Of a DNA stretch of 54,777 nt, positions 42,608-51,713 are shown in pieces. The DNA comes from a bacterium (GTDB taxonomy: Bacteria > Gemmatimonadota > Glassbacteria > GWA2-58-10), in assembly GCA_021372515.1 (NCBI GenBank), contig JAJFUG010000083.1, forward strand, positions 1-54,777, read 5' to 3'. Below the pieces are notes generated by a model. It was not told the origin of the DNA, searched no databases, and worked only from the letters and a program-made list of their open reading frames with translations. The position numbers were made by a program, and so were the translations under genes. Position 1 is the first letter of the stretch, and every line of letters begins with the position of its first letter.

Positions 42608-45600
42608 TCAGCCGCCGAGGGCCTCGCGCAGCTTGCGGTGCAGCGTCTCGGCGTTGAAAGGTTTCTGCAGGAAAAGCACTCCCTGGTCCAGCACCCCGTG
42701 ATGCGCTATCACGTCATCCGTGTAGCCGGACATGAACACCGGGCGCACCTCTGGATGGATGGCCCTGACTTTTTCGAGCACATCCCGGCCGGTGCCGCCC
42801 TGCAGGATGACATCGGTGAGAAGGACTTGCAGTGGAGAGTTCGCGTTGGCCAGGACCACCGCCTCCTCCACGTTGGCGGCGATAAGCGCGTGGTAGCCCA
42901 GGTGGCCCAGCAACTGGCGCAGGGTTTCACGGACAGTAGGGTCGTCCTCGACCACCAGCACCGACTCGCCCTCGGCACGACGGCTCTCGGCCCGGGGCTG
43001 GCCGCCTGCCGCGACTGCGCCGGAGGCCGCCCGCGGCAGGTATATCTTGAACGTGCTGCCCACACCGACCTCGCTGTAAACCCAGATACTGCCGCCGTGC
43101 TGCTTGACTATGCCGTAGACCATCGACAGCCCCAGGCCGGTGCCGAACCCGACATTCTTGGTGGTGAAGAACGGCTCGAAAATCCTCCGGCGCAGCCCCT
43201 CGTCCATCCCGCAGCCGGTGTCGCTCACTGCCAGCTGGACATATTCACCGGGGGCCGCCTCCGGGTGGGTGCGGGCGTATTCCTCGTCCAGGTCGACATT
43301 GCCGGTCTCCAGGGTGAGAATCCCGCCCCCGCTCATCGCGTCCCGGGCGTTGACCGCCAGGTTGAGCAGCACCTGCTCCAACTGTGAAATATCGGCCTCC
43401 ACCATGTCCGGCGCGGCGCGCAGGAACGTCTCGACCCGGATATTCTCGCCGATCACGCGGCTGAGGATATTGGTGAACCCGAGCACGACCTCGTTCAGGC
43501 CGACTGTCTTGACCGAAAGGACCTGCTTGTGCCCGAAAGCCAGGAGCTGACGGGTGAGGTCGCGGGCCCTTTCCGCCGCCTTGAGGGCATCCTCCAGGCT
43601 GTCATCCGTGCCGCCGGTGATCCCGTCTTTGGGGGCCGACACTTTCGCCAGCTCCAGGCTGCCGATTATCACGGTGAGCAGATTGTTGAAATCGTGCGCC
43701 ACACCGCCGGCCAGGCGCCCCACCGACTCCATTTTCTGCGAATGGGACAGCATCGATTCGAGCTCGCGCTGCTGCTGCTCCAGTTTCTTGCGCTCAGTGA
43801 TATCACGGGCCACGCCCTGGGTGCCGATAAAAGAATCGTGGTTCGGTTTTTCTGCCTGGTAGAGTCCCTCGGCGTCAATAAGGAATACCGGTTGTTCCTG
43901 TGTCACCTCCTCTGAATGGACCTCGAAATCCATGCTTTCGCCTGATTTCTGCATCAATCTGATTTCCAGAGAACGCGTGCGGCGCTCACGGGTGCGGCGT
44001 TCGTTGATCCGGTGAACGGCCCTCTGCCTGTCTTCCGGGTGCACGAACTCCAGTATCCCGCGACCGAGCATCTTCTCGGGCGTATAGCCGTAATTGCGCA
44101 CCGCGTCGTTTATGAAAAGAATCTTCCCCTCGGGATCGAGGCGGTAGACAATGTCCGGGATGGTCCGGAGGATCGATTCGAGAGTGCGCTCGCTGCGCAG
44201 GAGGGCTTCCTCGGCCAGCTTGCGGTCGGTGATGTCCTCCCCCGAACTGAGAGTGAACGCCACGCGGCCGTCATTGCCTCGGATCTGCGTGGTGTGCCAG
44301 GCGATTATCCGTTCCTGGCCCTGGCTGTTTATCACCGTGTTCTCGTCGTATTCGACGAACCCGGTCCTGCCGTTCATGATCTGCCTGAAATATTCGCGCA
44401 ACCGGTCGCGGTCTTCGGCCGGCACGAAATTGTCCACCCAGTCGAGGCCCAGCACGTTTTCCCGCTGGTGGCCCAGGATCCGGCAGCCGGTCTGGTTCAG
44501 GTCGGCGATCCGGCCATTGGAATCGAGGATCAACAGGATCACTGCCACAATATCGAAATATTTCTGCGCCCGGTCCCGTGTTTCCATGATCCGCTTGTCG
44601 GATTCGATCCGGTCGGTGATATCACGGGCGGCGGCGAAAATCAGTTTCTCCTGGTATGGGACCGAGCGCCATTCCACCCAGCGATAGGCGCCTTCCTTGC
44701 AACGGTAGCGGTTGATGAAATTGGAGACCACCTTACCCTCGCCCAGCTTGCGCAGCTCGATCAGGGTCGTGCCGACATCCTCGGGATGGACGAACTCGAT
44801 GAAACGCTGTCCCTCCATCTCCTTGACCGGATAACCGAGCACCTTGGTCCAGGCCGGATTCAGCCGGTGGATGACGCCCTCGGTGTCCGCGATGCAGAAC
44901 AGGTCCGGGGACACGTCGAAAAACATGTCGAGTTCCTCGGTTTTCTGCTTGAGTTCCGCGGCGGCCTGGACTTTCTCGGTATCGTCCAGACACAGCCCCA
45001 TGACCCTTTCCACCTCGCCCTTCTCGTTCTTCAGCACATCGCCGCGCAGACTGATGAACCTGATTCTGCCGTCCAGCAGACGGATACAAAAAGTCTCCAC
45101 GAGGTGAAGCTTTTCCCGTACGATCGAGTTGAAACGCTCCTGCAATCTTATCCGGTCCTGGGGGTCGATTGCGTTGCGAAGGAAATCCTGGCGTTTCTCG
45201 GGAGCGACCCCACCCGCCTGAAATATATCGAGCACCCGGTCGTCCCACGACATTTCACGGGTGGCGAGGTTGTAGCTCCAGACACCGGCGGTTGCGGCAT
45301 CCAAAGCCAGGTTGAGGCTCTCCTGTTTCTCGCGCAACTGCTCCGCGGAGCGGGCCGATTCGGTCAGGTTCTCGTACATCCCGACCAGTTCCACTGCTTT
45401 CCCGCTCTTGTCGCGCAGGGGGGATATGAACAGCCGCACCGGCACCCGTGAGCCGTCCTTGTGCCTCCGGTGGGTCACCAAGCCGCTTATCGACTCACCC
45501 GCATTCATCTTCTGGACATTGGCCCTGATTTCATCGATTTTGTCAGGATTTTCGGTTTGCAGATTCCTCCCGAGCACCTCGGCGGCGGTCCAGCCAAACA

Positions 45601-45736
45601 TGGCCTCGCACGCCCGGTTCCATCCCAGGACCCGGCCCTCGGTATCAAGACGGATAATCGCCAGAGGAGATTGATCCACCAGGGACTGGTACCGTTCGAG
45701 CAATATTCTAAGGTTTTCCCGTTCTGAGCGCGGCAT
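42608..45736 (-). CDS. Multi-PAS hybrid sensor histidine kinase with receiver domain
   Basis: A protein of about 1042 residues with no membrane segment. Five PAS domains follow each other: about 15-125 (SPLAIIRLDTEGRVLGWNRA), 135-260, 265-380 (VSPDLFCIADTEGVIHRLNP), 390-510 and 515-650 (IPDIVYRLDPEGKILFIND). A coiled coil leads to the HisKA H-box GGVAHDFNNLLTVI. The HATPase shows NLAVNARDAM, DTGCGMD and GTGLGLSMVYGI. The C-terminal receiver has VVEDD, phosphoacceptor LLTDVIL and KPF. The HDFNN form is the HisKA type typical of cytosolic PAS kinases. The ATG at 45736 is preferred over a TTG at 45778. The regulated target is unknown. Confidence 0.9.
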   Translation of the reverse strand: MPRSERENLRILLERYQSLVDQSPLAIIRLDTEGRVLGWNRACEAMFGWTAAEVLGRNLQTENPDKIDEIRANVQKMNAGESISGLVTHRRHKDGSRVPVRLFISPLRDKSGKAVELVGMYENLTESARSAEQLREKQESLNLALDAATAGVWSYNLATREMSWDDRVLDIFQAGGVAPEKRQDFLRNAIDPQDRIRLQERFNSIVREKLHLVETFCIRLLDGRIRFISLRGDVLKNEKGEVERVMGLCLDDTEKVQAAAELKQKTEELDMFFDVSPDLFCIADTEGVIHRLNPAWTKVLGYPVKEMEGQRFIEFVHPEDVGTTLIELRKLGEGKVVSNFINRYRCKEGAYRWVEWRSVPYQEKLIFAAARDITDRIESDKRIMETRDRAQKYFDIVAVILLILDSNGRIADLNQTGCRILGHQRENVLGLDWVDNFVPAEDRDRLREYFRQIMNGRTGFVEYDENTVINSQGQERIIAWHTTQIRGNDGRVAFTLSSGEDITDRKLAEEALLRSERTLESILRTIPDIVYRLDPEGKILFINDAVRNYGYTPEKMLGRGILEFVHPEDRQRAVHRINERRTRERRTRSLEIRLMQKSGESMDFEVHSEEVTQEQPVFLIDAEGLYQAEKPNHDSFIGTQGVARDITERKKLEQQQRELESMLSHSQKMESVGRLAGGVAHDFNNLLTVIIGSLELAKVSAPKDGITGGTDDSLEDALKAAERARDLTRQLLAFGHKQVLSVKTVGLNEVVLGFTNILSRVIGENIRVETFLRAAPDMVEADISQLEQVLLNLAVNARDAMSGGGILTLETGNVDLDEEYARTHPEAAPGEYVQLAVSDTGCGMDEGLRRRIFEPFFTTKNVGFGTGLGLSMVYGIVKQHGGSIWVYSEVGVGSTFKIYLPRAASGAVAAGGQPRAESRRAEGESVLVVEDDPTVRETLRQLLGHLGYHALIAANVEEAVVLANANSPLQVLLTDVILQGGTGRDVLEKVRAIHPEVRPVFMSGYTDDVIAHHGVLDQGVLFLQKPFNAETLHRKLREALGG

Positions 45737-46057
45737 CGAGGAGGTCTCGTCTTCCGGGATTATTATTTCTCGAAACAACTGCTGAGGATAGTCTCAAAGT
45801 ATTTCTATTTTCTGGAAAGCGCTCTTCAGGTTTTTCGGCTATTTTATCTACAAAACCAACCGCTTATTCAAATTACAATTTCTATTCAAATAAAAATAAT
45901 CAATACACAATGTACTTTTCAACTGAATGTACGGTTTTTATTCAGCCGAGTAAATGCGCCCCCGAAAAATCGGTCCGGGAGGACAATAATTTGATAAAAA
46001 AAGGGGGCGGCTGAAAACTCCGTCCCCTCTGGCAATTCAAACGTCACTGCCCGTCAA
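45737..46057. other. AT-rich intergenic region upstream of the sensor kinase
   Basis: A 321-base gap, far richer in AT than its flanks (about 45780-46000). It must hold the kinase promoter; TTGAAA and TATTTT with an 18-nt spacer near 45900 is a weak candidate. The right end carries the terminator of the phosphofructokinase operon. Confidence 0.5.
45996..46027 (-). terminator. Terminator of the four-gene sugar-phosphate operon
   Basis: On the minus strand GGGGACGG (46020-46027) pairs with CCGCCCCC (46003-46010), with one A-C mismatch, followed by seven T residues (45996-46002). It starts 31 nt after the phosphofructokinase stop codon. Confidence 0.85.
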
Positions 46058-47263
46058 TCAGGCTTTCACCGGATGGTAGGCCAGACGGGCCATGCTGGGC
46101 AGCGGACCGACCAGCGGCTTGAGGTATTCGACGAACTCCGGTGTGACAAACATGCCCGAAGCGTCGATATACTTGTCAGGCATGGGCTTGGAATGCACGG
46201 CCACCTCGGCCAGGGGCGCGGTGCCCAGCTTGGTCTGGTACTCGTGCCCGTCCTCGCGCAGCAGCGAGACCATCAGGCCGCTCTTGCCCTCGGCCGCCAG
46301 TTCCACGGCTTTCTGGCCGCAGAGGAAAGCCTCGGCCACGTCCAGCGCACTGGTGCGGTCGGAGCCGCACATCTGCAGCGACTCGACCACCTGAAACTCG
46401 CCGCGCCAGCCGAACTTTTCCGAGATCATGCGGTGCAGCATCATGGCCGCACTGGTGCCGCCCATGGCGCCGAACTCGACGTTGCCGAAACGGTCGCGGG
46501 TCTCGGAGGCGCTCACCGGACGGCCATCCGCGTAGGCGATGCCCTCGCCGCAGGCAATGGAGACGAAGCCGTATTTCTTATGGCACTCCTCGACTTTGGC
46601 CAGGAACTTGTCCTTGTCGAACGGGCGCTCGGGCATCAGGATGATGTGCGGCGGGTCGCATTCGCAGCGCTTGGCCGCGACCGAGGCGGCGGCCAGCCAG
46701 CCGGCATCGCGCCCCACGGCCTGGTAGATCACGTACTGGTCCACTTTCTGCATGTCACGGGCCAGCAGTCCGCCTTGGAGCACCGAAAGGGCCACGAAGC
46801 GGGCCGCGCTTCCGTAGCCCGGCGTGTGGTCGGTGCCGTGCAGGTCGTTGTCCACGGTCTTGGGGATACCGATCCCGCGCAACTCGTAGCCGTTAGCCAC
46901 ACAATATTTCTCGACCCGGTTGATCGTGTCCATCGTGTCGTTGCCGCCGATCATGAAGAAATAGCGGATGTTGAATTTCTCCAGAACCTGGCGTATCTTC
47001 GGGAAATCCTCGTCCTTCAGCTTGTGGCGGCTGGAGCCCAGCGCGCTCGAGGGAGTGAGCCGCAGCGCCGCGATCACGCTGGGGTCTTCCTTCTTCAGGT
47101 CGATCAGGTTTTCCTGCATGAACCCCTCGATGCCCCAGCGCATGCCGTAGACACCGGTGATGAAATCCTGGCGCACCGCCATCTCGACCACGCCGCAGAG
47201 GCTGGCGTTGATCACCGAGGTCGGTCCGCCGGATTGCCCGATAATCGCGTTACCCTTCAACAT
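46058..47263 (-). CDS. 6-phosphofructokinase, PPi-dependent type
   Basis: A 401-residue group II phosphofructokinase. The phosphate-donor loop reads GGNDT (106-110); the Asp at 109 replaces the Gly that ATP enzymes need. PKTVDND (134-140) has K135 where ATP enzymes have Gly. These two residues together mark pyrophosphate-dependent enzymes. D138 is the catalytic base. The enzyme would interconvert fructose-6-P (or possibly tagatose-6-P) and the 1,6-bisphosphate reversibly. ATG 47263 has GGAG eight nt upstream. Last gene of the operon with aldose epimerase, HAD and AgaS-like genes. A much longer frame to 47836 overlaps AgaS antisense composition and is not real. Confidence 0.9.
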   Translation of the reverse strand: MLKGNAIIGQSGGPTSVINASLCGVVEMAVRQDFITGVYGMRWGIEGFMQENLIDLKKEDPSVIAALRLTPSSALGSSRHKLKDEDFPKIRQVLEKFNIRYFFMIGGNDTMDTINRVEKYCVANGYELRGIGIPKTVDNDLHGTDHTPGYGSAARFVALSVLQGGLLARDMQKVDQYVIYQAVGRDAGWLAAASVAAKRCECDPPHIILMPERPFDKDKFLAKVEECHKKYGFVSIACGEGIAYADGRPVSASETRDRFGNVEFGAMGGTSAAMMLHRMISEKFGWRGEFQVVESLQMCGSDRTSALDVAEAFLCGQKAVELAAEGKSGLMVSLLREDGHEYQTKLGTAPLAEVAVHSKPMPDKYIDASGMFVTPEFVEYLKPLVGPLPSMARLAYHPVKA

Positions 47264-47301
47264 CGATCCACTCCGTAAGTTTTGGGTTGCCCTTGATCCG
47301 T

Positions 47302-48513
47302 TCAGCCGGCGATCACTTTCAGCGAGCCGTCGGCCTGAAACGCCGGGTGATCGTAGATTTTCACACCCTGCACCACACGCGTAATCACACCCTTCTCCGA
47401 GGGGCTGTCCGGCTTCAGTCCCACGCTCAGCGACTTGAACACGCCCAGCGACTGGCCGACAATCACATAGGCCGGGCTGAGGTAATCGTCCGGGATGTCG
47501 CAGCCGTGCTCGATCACCAGGTCGGCGGCGGCTTTCGTGTCGGCGTCGGCCTTGCGGCAGACCGCGATCTTCTTCATCCCGATACCCTTGTGTTTGACCC
47601 CGTTCATCAGGTCCAGCTCGTAGCGGTGCACCAGCGGCTCCTCGCTCATCAGGTAGACCACCAGGGTGTTGGAGTGGATCACCGCCTCGGGCCCGTGACG
47701 CAGGCCGAGGAAGCTGTCGAACTTGGCCACCACCTTGCCGTCGGTCTCCTCCTGCAGCTTCAGGTGGCACTCCTTGGAGCAGCCGTACAGCGTGTTGGAG
47801 CCCAGGAACACGGCGCGCTCGAAAGCGGCGGCGCACAGGGCCTCCAGGTCACTGGTGTACTGGGTGAGTATTTTGCGGCCGGCCGCGGCCAGGTTCGCCA
47901 CCACTTTACCGTAGGCCACGCTATCCTTGATCGAGGCCAGGTACTGGCCGGCGATCACCATGCTGGAGAACGAGCTGGTCATGGCCAGGGATTCATCATT
48001 CGTCTTCTCGGGCAGCAGGATGGTCAGGGCGCGGTCCTTCTTGGCCTGGCTCATGATCGCCAGCTTGCCGTTCTTGTTGCAGGTGATGACGATGTGCTTG
48101 ATATCGGCCTGGCTCTGCTCGCCCAGCACGAACGTGCCCACGCTCTCCGGGCTGTTGCCGGAGCGGGCGAAATGGACCAGGAAATATTTCTTGCCCGGGC
48201 GGAACGTGGCGGCCGGGTCGGTGATGATCTCGGTGGTTCCGACCGCGCGGGCCTCGTAGCCGCTGACCTTGTTGAACAGGTTCTCCAGGCAGATGCCGAT
48301 GAAAGCGCTGGTGCCGGCGCCGGTGAGCAGGAACTTGCGGTCGGTCTCGTTGCCCAGGAAAGCGAGGATCTGGCTCTTCATGCCCTCGCAGATTTTATAG
48401 GTCTGTTCCCACATCTCGGGCTGCTGGTAGATCTCGGCCGGAGTGTGGCGGGTGCCCCGCTTGTCTTTCTCGGCATCCGGGGCCTGGATCAACTTGATCA
48501 TTGCATCTGCCAT
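47302..48513 (-). CDS. agaS: AgaS-type SIS-domain sugar-phosphate isomerase/deaminase
   Basis: A 403-residue protein with two SIS domains. The first has LLTGAGTSAFIG (about 61-72) and VHFARSGNSPES. The second has ERAVFLGSNTLYGCSKECHL and the segment DSFLGLRHGPEAVIH. The overall plan follows AgaS, the galactosamine-6-phosphate deaminase/isomerase that gives tagatose-6-phosphate. It differs from GlmS in lacking the glutaminase domain. Start ATG 48513 with AGGAG about ten nt upstream. The gap to the phosphofructokinase gene is 38 nt. If the assignment is right, the phosphofructokinase may act on tagatose-6-P; no aldolase or deacetylase is adjacent. Confidence 0.8.
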   Translation of the reverse strand: MADAMIKLIQAPDAEKDKRGTRHTPAEIYQQPEMWEQTYKICEGMKSQILAFLGNETDRKFLLTGAGTSAFIGICLENLFNKVSGYEARAVGTTEIITDPAATFRPGKKYFLVHFARSGNSPESVGTFVLGEQSQADIKHIVITCNKNGKLAIMSQAKKDRALTILLPEKTNDESLAMTSSFSSMVIAGQYLASIKDSVAYGKVVANLAAAGRKILTQYTSDLEALCAAAFERAVFLGSNTLYGCSKECHLKLQEETDGKVVAKFDSFLGLRHGPEAVIHSNTLVVYLMSEEPLVHRYELDLMNGVKHKGIGMKKIAVCRKADADTKAAADLVIEHGCDIPDDYLSPAYVIVGQSLGVFKSLSVGLKPDSPSEKGVITRVVQGVKIYDHPAFQADGSLKVIAG

Positions 48514-48577
48514 CTCAACAATCTCCTGACTTCGGTTAACGGATATAGAAACAGATATAGCTGATGTCCAAAGGTCC

Positions 48578-49726
48578 TTATTTGCCGCCGGCGATACGGT
48601 GCGCCTCGGAGACCGCCAGGGCGAAATCGCGCACATCGATCGGGTTGAACGAGGGGATTTTCTCGTCGCGGGCGATCTTCTCGGCGCTGGAGGCTTTCTG
48701 TGCCGCCATCAGGGTGCGGGTCAGAGTCTTGGGGATGTCGCTGCGCTTGTCACCGATGATGATGCTGAGGAAATCATCGTTGCCGAACGCCTCGCGGCCG
48801 AAAGCACGCAGGCCGGCATCCTTCGAATAGTTGCCCTTCTCCACGGCCGGGGCGATCAGGTCCACGCCGAAATCCTCGTATACCAAAGCTTTGCGCCCGG
48901 AGCGCTTCTCGAACGCCGGTGTCACCGCCTTGAGGGCCTCGAAATCGAAACCGGCCTTGTCCTGGTCATCGATCCAGATCACGTAGTCGGCGCCCTCCAG
49001 GGCCACGCGCACCGAGATCAGGGGATGGGTCTTGATCAGGGCCTGGTAGACCCCGGGCATGTTGGACAGCTCACTGGAAAAGCGCACCTTGGCCCCGCCG
49101 GCGCTCAGGGCGGCCTTGCTGCCGCCTGCGGTCATGGCGTCACAGAGCTGCCCGGCCGTGGGACGGCGTCCCTTGACCAGCGGGTGCTGCAGCACGTTGC
49201 CGTTGCGGTCGCCCTCGATGTAGATCGCGCCGGCGCCGGTGGAATAATTGCCCTGGAACGCCACTTTCACGCCCTGCTCGGCGGCCGCGCCCAGGACATC
49301 CCGCACGAAATTGCAGGCCTCGGTCTCGTTGTACGGGTACAGGTAATTGAACCTGCCGCCACGCTCGTAGACCATGCCGTACTCGCCCACCGTGCCCAGC
49401 TTGTCCACGCCCAGGCGGTTCTCCTTGAAGAACTCCATGGACTTGAGGTCCCAGCCCGTGCAGAGAGTGACCTCGATGCCGGCGTTGTCGATCAGGTACT
49501 CGATGGCCGTGTTGGCCCCGGGGTACGGGGTCAGCTCGGAGTCATCACAGTCGACAATCGGTCCGTTCACGTCCAGCCCGCAGACAATGTTGCCCGAAAT
49601 ATCGCGGCCCGATTCGCGGCTCACCGCGAGGATGTCCTGGATCAGGGCGACGAGTTTCTGCTTGTCCAGGCCCAGCTTGCCGGCCATCGCTACGGCCTTC
49701 CCGGACAGCTCAATTGATGCAGACAT
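48578..49726 (-). CDS. HAD-superfamily protein with altered motif I
   Basis: A 382-residue HAD protein of the Cof/sugar-phosphatase type (C2B-like cap). Motif I reads GLDVNGPIVD, so the nucleophile is D52 but the usual general-acid Asp at +2 is N54. Motif II Thr is T90 (TLCTGWD). Motif IV is IIIGDKRSD with D326 and D330. A cap insert runs about 110-300. The first 45 residues form an extra helical lead. The Asn change may slow phosphate release or signal another reaction. ATG 49726 follows GGAGGAAG. It sits between the epimerase and AgaS genes, so a sugar phosphate is the likely ligand. Confidence 0.8.
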   Translation of the reverse strand: MSASIELSGKAVAMAGKLGLDKQKLVALIQDILAVSRESGRDISGNIVCGLDVNGPIVDCDDSELTPYPGANTAIEYLIDNAGIEVTLCTGWDLKSMEFFKENRLGVDKLGTVGEYGMVYERGGRFNYLYPYNETEACNFVRDVLGAAAEQGVKVAFQGNYSTGAGAIYIEGDRNGNVLQHPLVKGRRPTAGQLCDAMTAGGSKAALSAGGAKVRFSSELSNMPGVYQALIKTHPLISVRVALEGADYVIWIDDQDKAGFDFEALKAVTPAFEKRSGRKALVYEDFGVDLIAPAVEKGNYSKDAGLRAFGREAFGNDDFLSIIIGDKRSDIPKTLTRTLMAAQKASSAEKIARDEKIPSFNPIDVRDFALAVSEAHRIAGGK

Positions 49727-49798
49727 TCTTCCTCCATCGACGGATTGCGTTGTGGTTGACAGACACGGCTCTCTCTGCGGCGCTGCAGGCACGCCCGG

Positions 49799-50758
49799 TC
49801 AGGCGATTCGGGGAGTGACCGTGATCGTGCGCTTGTCGCTGCAGCCCGGCTCCAGCTTCACTACCCCCAACTTCTTGTCAAACGTCTCCTGCTCCTCATG
49901 ATCGTCCATCCCCTGCCAGGGCTCGATGCAGATGAACTCATCGCCCGGCTCGGACCAGAGCCCCAGGTGCGGGAAATCCGGGAACTCCATGCGGATCGAC
50001 ACACGGGAGGCCGGGTCCTCGAGGGTGAGATGACGCATCTCGGGGTCCTCGACACCGAACATCAGGGTGGCCTCTAACTCCTGCTCGGTCCAGACCAGCG
50101 GGCCGCCCACGGTGATCTCGCTGCTCTTTCCGGTCAGACGGCAGTGCTCGTTGTTTTCGTATTTGGTGATCTTGCCCTTGGGCAACAGGATACGGCAGTC
50201 GGTCTTGCTGCCCTTGCCGCTGAACACGGGGGTGGCAAACCCCGGGTGCCAGCCGAACTGGTAGAGGATCGTTTCACGGCCGGGGTTGGTGACCTCGAAA
50301 GTGGCGGCCAGGATGTTGCCGATCAACTCGTAGACCAGGTCGAGCTGGAAATCGAAGGGGTAAAACTGGCGGATCTCGGAGTTGGGCTTCAGACGGTAAC
50401 GGATCATCGCCCGCCCGTCATGGCTCGTCTCTATCAGGTCGAAAGTGCTGTGGCGGGCGAAACCGTGGTTGCCGCGGGTGGAGATGACCTTGTCACCCAA
50501 CAGGCTTTTCTTGTCCTTCAGCCCGCCCACGATCGGGAACAGGATCGTGGCGTGGTTTTTCCAGCCTTTTTCCGGGGCCTCAACCAGGCTGTCGCGCCAA
50601 AGCAGCGGTACACTCTGTCCACGGGCAGCGTCATGGATTCGATAGCCGATGACTTCACAACCGTAACGGTTGATCGTCACTTCACTTTTCTCGGTCTCGT
50701 TAACCAGACGGTCGATTTTTCGCTCGTTGTCGATTATCACGACATAGGATCCCAGCAT
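49799..50758 (-). CDS. Aldose 1-epimerase family protein
   Basis: A 319-residue protein of the galactose mutarotase-like fold. Features: FPIVGGLKD (near 75) and RGNHGFARHSTFDL, the His segment that binds the sugar ring; YQFGWHPGFATPVF, the second His; and the base region FICIEPWQGMDD with the conserved Glu. The arrangement is closer to the LacX/YeaD-like branch than to classical GalM, so it may act on a phosphorylated or amino sugar. First gene of the operon, with a promoter and leader hairpin upstream. The short leader (residues 1-20) seems unique. Confidence 0.85.
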   Translation of the reverse strand: MLGSYVVIIDNERKIDRLVNETEKSEVTINRYGCEVIGYRIHDAARGQSVPLLWRDSLVEAPEKGWKNHATILFPIVGGLKDKKSLLGDKVISTRGNHGFARHSTFDLIETSHDGRAMIRYRLKPNSEIRQFYPFDFQLDLVYELIGNILAATFEVTNPGRETILYQFGWHPGFATPVFSGKGSKTDCRILLPKGKITKYENNEHCRLTGKSSEITVGGPLVWTEQELEATLMFGVEDPEMRHLTLEDPASRVSIRMEFPDFPHLGLWSEPGDEFICIEPWQGMDDHEEQETFDKKLGVVKLEPGCSDKRTITVTPRIA

Positions 50759-50803
50759 CTTTGATTCTCCTGGCTGCAGCGCGACAGTTCAATTCAAAAT
50801 CCG

Positions 50804-50830
50804 CACCGTCCCTTTCGGGTCGGGACGGTG
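50804..50830 (-). promoter_or_regulatory. Hairpin in the leader of the epimerase operon
   Basis: A perfect 9-bp stem CACCGTCCC/GGGACGGTG with a 9-nt loop, lying 46-72 nt upstream of the epimerase start. On the minus strand it is followed by CGGATTTTG. It may be an attenuator; the short T-run makes this uncertain. Confidence 0.5.
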
Positions 50831-50870
50831 TTAAGTGGTGTTGTACGATCAGAATTTCATATAGATAGGC

Positions 50871-50899
50871 AATCTAACACCCTTTTTAGTTCAAGTCAA
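50871..50899 (-). promoter_or_regulatory. Promoter of the epimerase-HAD-agaS-PFK operon
   Basis: On the minus strand the -35 box TTGACT (50894-50899), a 17-nt spacer and the -10 box TAGATT (50871-50876). The predicted start near 50864 gives a leader of about 106 nt. Confidence 0.65.
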
Positions 50900-50963
50900 A
50901 AAATAAACCCTCGGCCTTTCGGACGCCTTGACAGGCAGTCGCTAAACACCGATATTCCGGGCC

Positions 50964-51668
50964 ATGCAAATCCACCGTCAACAACTGCTGACCGGGGCTG
51001 CGGCCGCCCGCGACACCGCGATCATCATCGATGTCTTCCGGGCCTACACCTGCTCGAGTTTCCTGCTGAACGCCGGAGTGGAGCGGGTGATCCTGGAGGA
51101 GGACCCGGAGCGCGCCCTGGCGCTCAAGCACGAGCACGGCTGGCTGGCCCTGGGCGAGGTGAACGGGGTGATGGTGGAGGGTTTCGACCTGGGCAACTCG
51201 CCCAGCGACATCGTGGCGGCCGGGGACAAGGTCCTTCGCGGACGCACCGTGGTGCAGCGCACCTCGGCCGGGGTGCGCGGCGCGGTGGCCGCGGCGCAGC
51301 ATTGCAGCCAGGTGTTTGTCGGGGCGTTCACCACCGCCGCCGCCCTGGCGGCCGTGGTGCGCAAGCTGAACCCGGCGGAGCTTCATATCGTGGCCATGGG
51401 CTGGAACGCCCTGGAGCCGATGCCCGAGGACGAGCGCTGCGCCGACTACATCCAGTCTCTGCTGGAGCCGGGCCGGCCCTACGACCACGTGGCCGCGGTG
51501 CATGGCATCCTGAGCCACGAGAGCGCCCGCAAGTTCCTGCGCGGCGACAAGCCCCAGTTCCCGCCCACGGATGTCACCTGGTGCCTGCTGCGCGACCTGT
51601 TTCCCTGGGCCATCCGGGTGGAGCGCACCGAGTTGGGCCTGGAGCTGCGCAAGACGCCGGTGGAGTAA
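50964..51668 (+). CDS. ComB-family 2-phosphosulfolactate phosphatase-like protein
   Basis: A 234-residue protein matching the ComB family: IIIDVFRAYTCSSFLLNAG, the motif GFDLGNSPSDI and RTSAGVRGAVAA, then VGAFTTAAALAAVV. The archaeal enzyme removes phosphate from 2-phosphosulfolactate in coenzyme M synthesis. Bacterial homologues are widespread without that pathway, so the substrate here is unproven. ATG 50964 has no clear ribosome site. Divergent from the epimerase operon; transcribed alone and ended by the hairpin at 51689. Confidence 0.85.
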   Translation: MQIHRQQLLTGAAAARDTAIIIDVFRAYTCSSFLLNAGVERVILEEDPERALALKHEHGWLALGEVNGVMVEGFDLGNSPSDIVAAGDKVLRGRTVVQRTSAGVRGAVAAAQHCSQVFVGAFTTAAALAAVVRKLNPAELHIVAMGWNALEPMPEDERCADYIQSLLEPGRPYDHVAAVHGILSHESARKFLRGDKPQFPPTDVTWCLLRDLFPWAIRVERTELGLELRKTPVE

Positions 51669-51688
51669 GAACCTCCGCACAATAAAAC

Positions 51689-51713
51689 GGGGCACGACGG
51701 TGCGCCGTGCCCC
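51689..51713. terminator. Hairpin after the ComB-like gene
   Basis: An 8-bp stem GGGGCACG (51689-51696) with CGTGCCCC (51706-51713), 20 nt past the stop and followed by ATTCTGTCATTT. A short A-run on the other side could also serve the convergent minus-strand gene. Confidence 0.65.

Noticed and set aside
47264-47836. N-terminal extension of the phosphofructokinase frame
   Set aside because: It lies opposite normal AgaS coding in another frame of the same strand, and the family N-terminus (MLKGNAIIGQSGG) begins at 47263 with a ribosome site.
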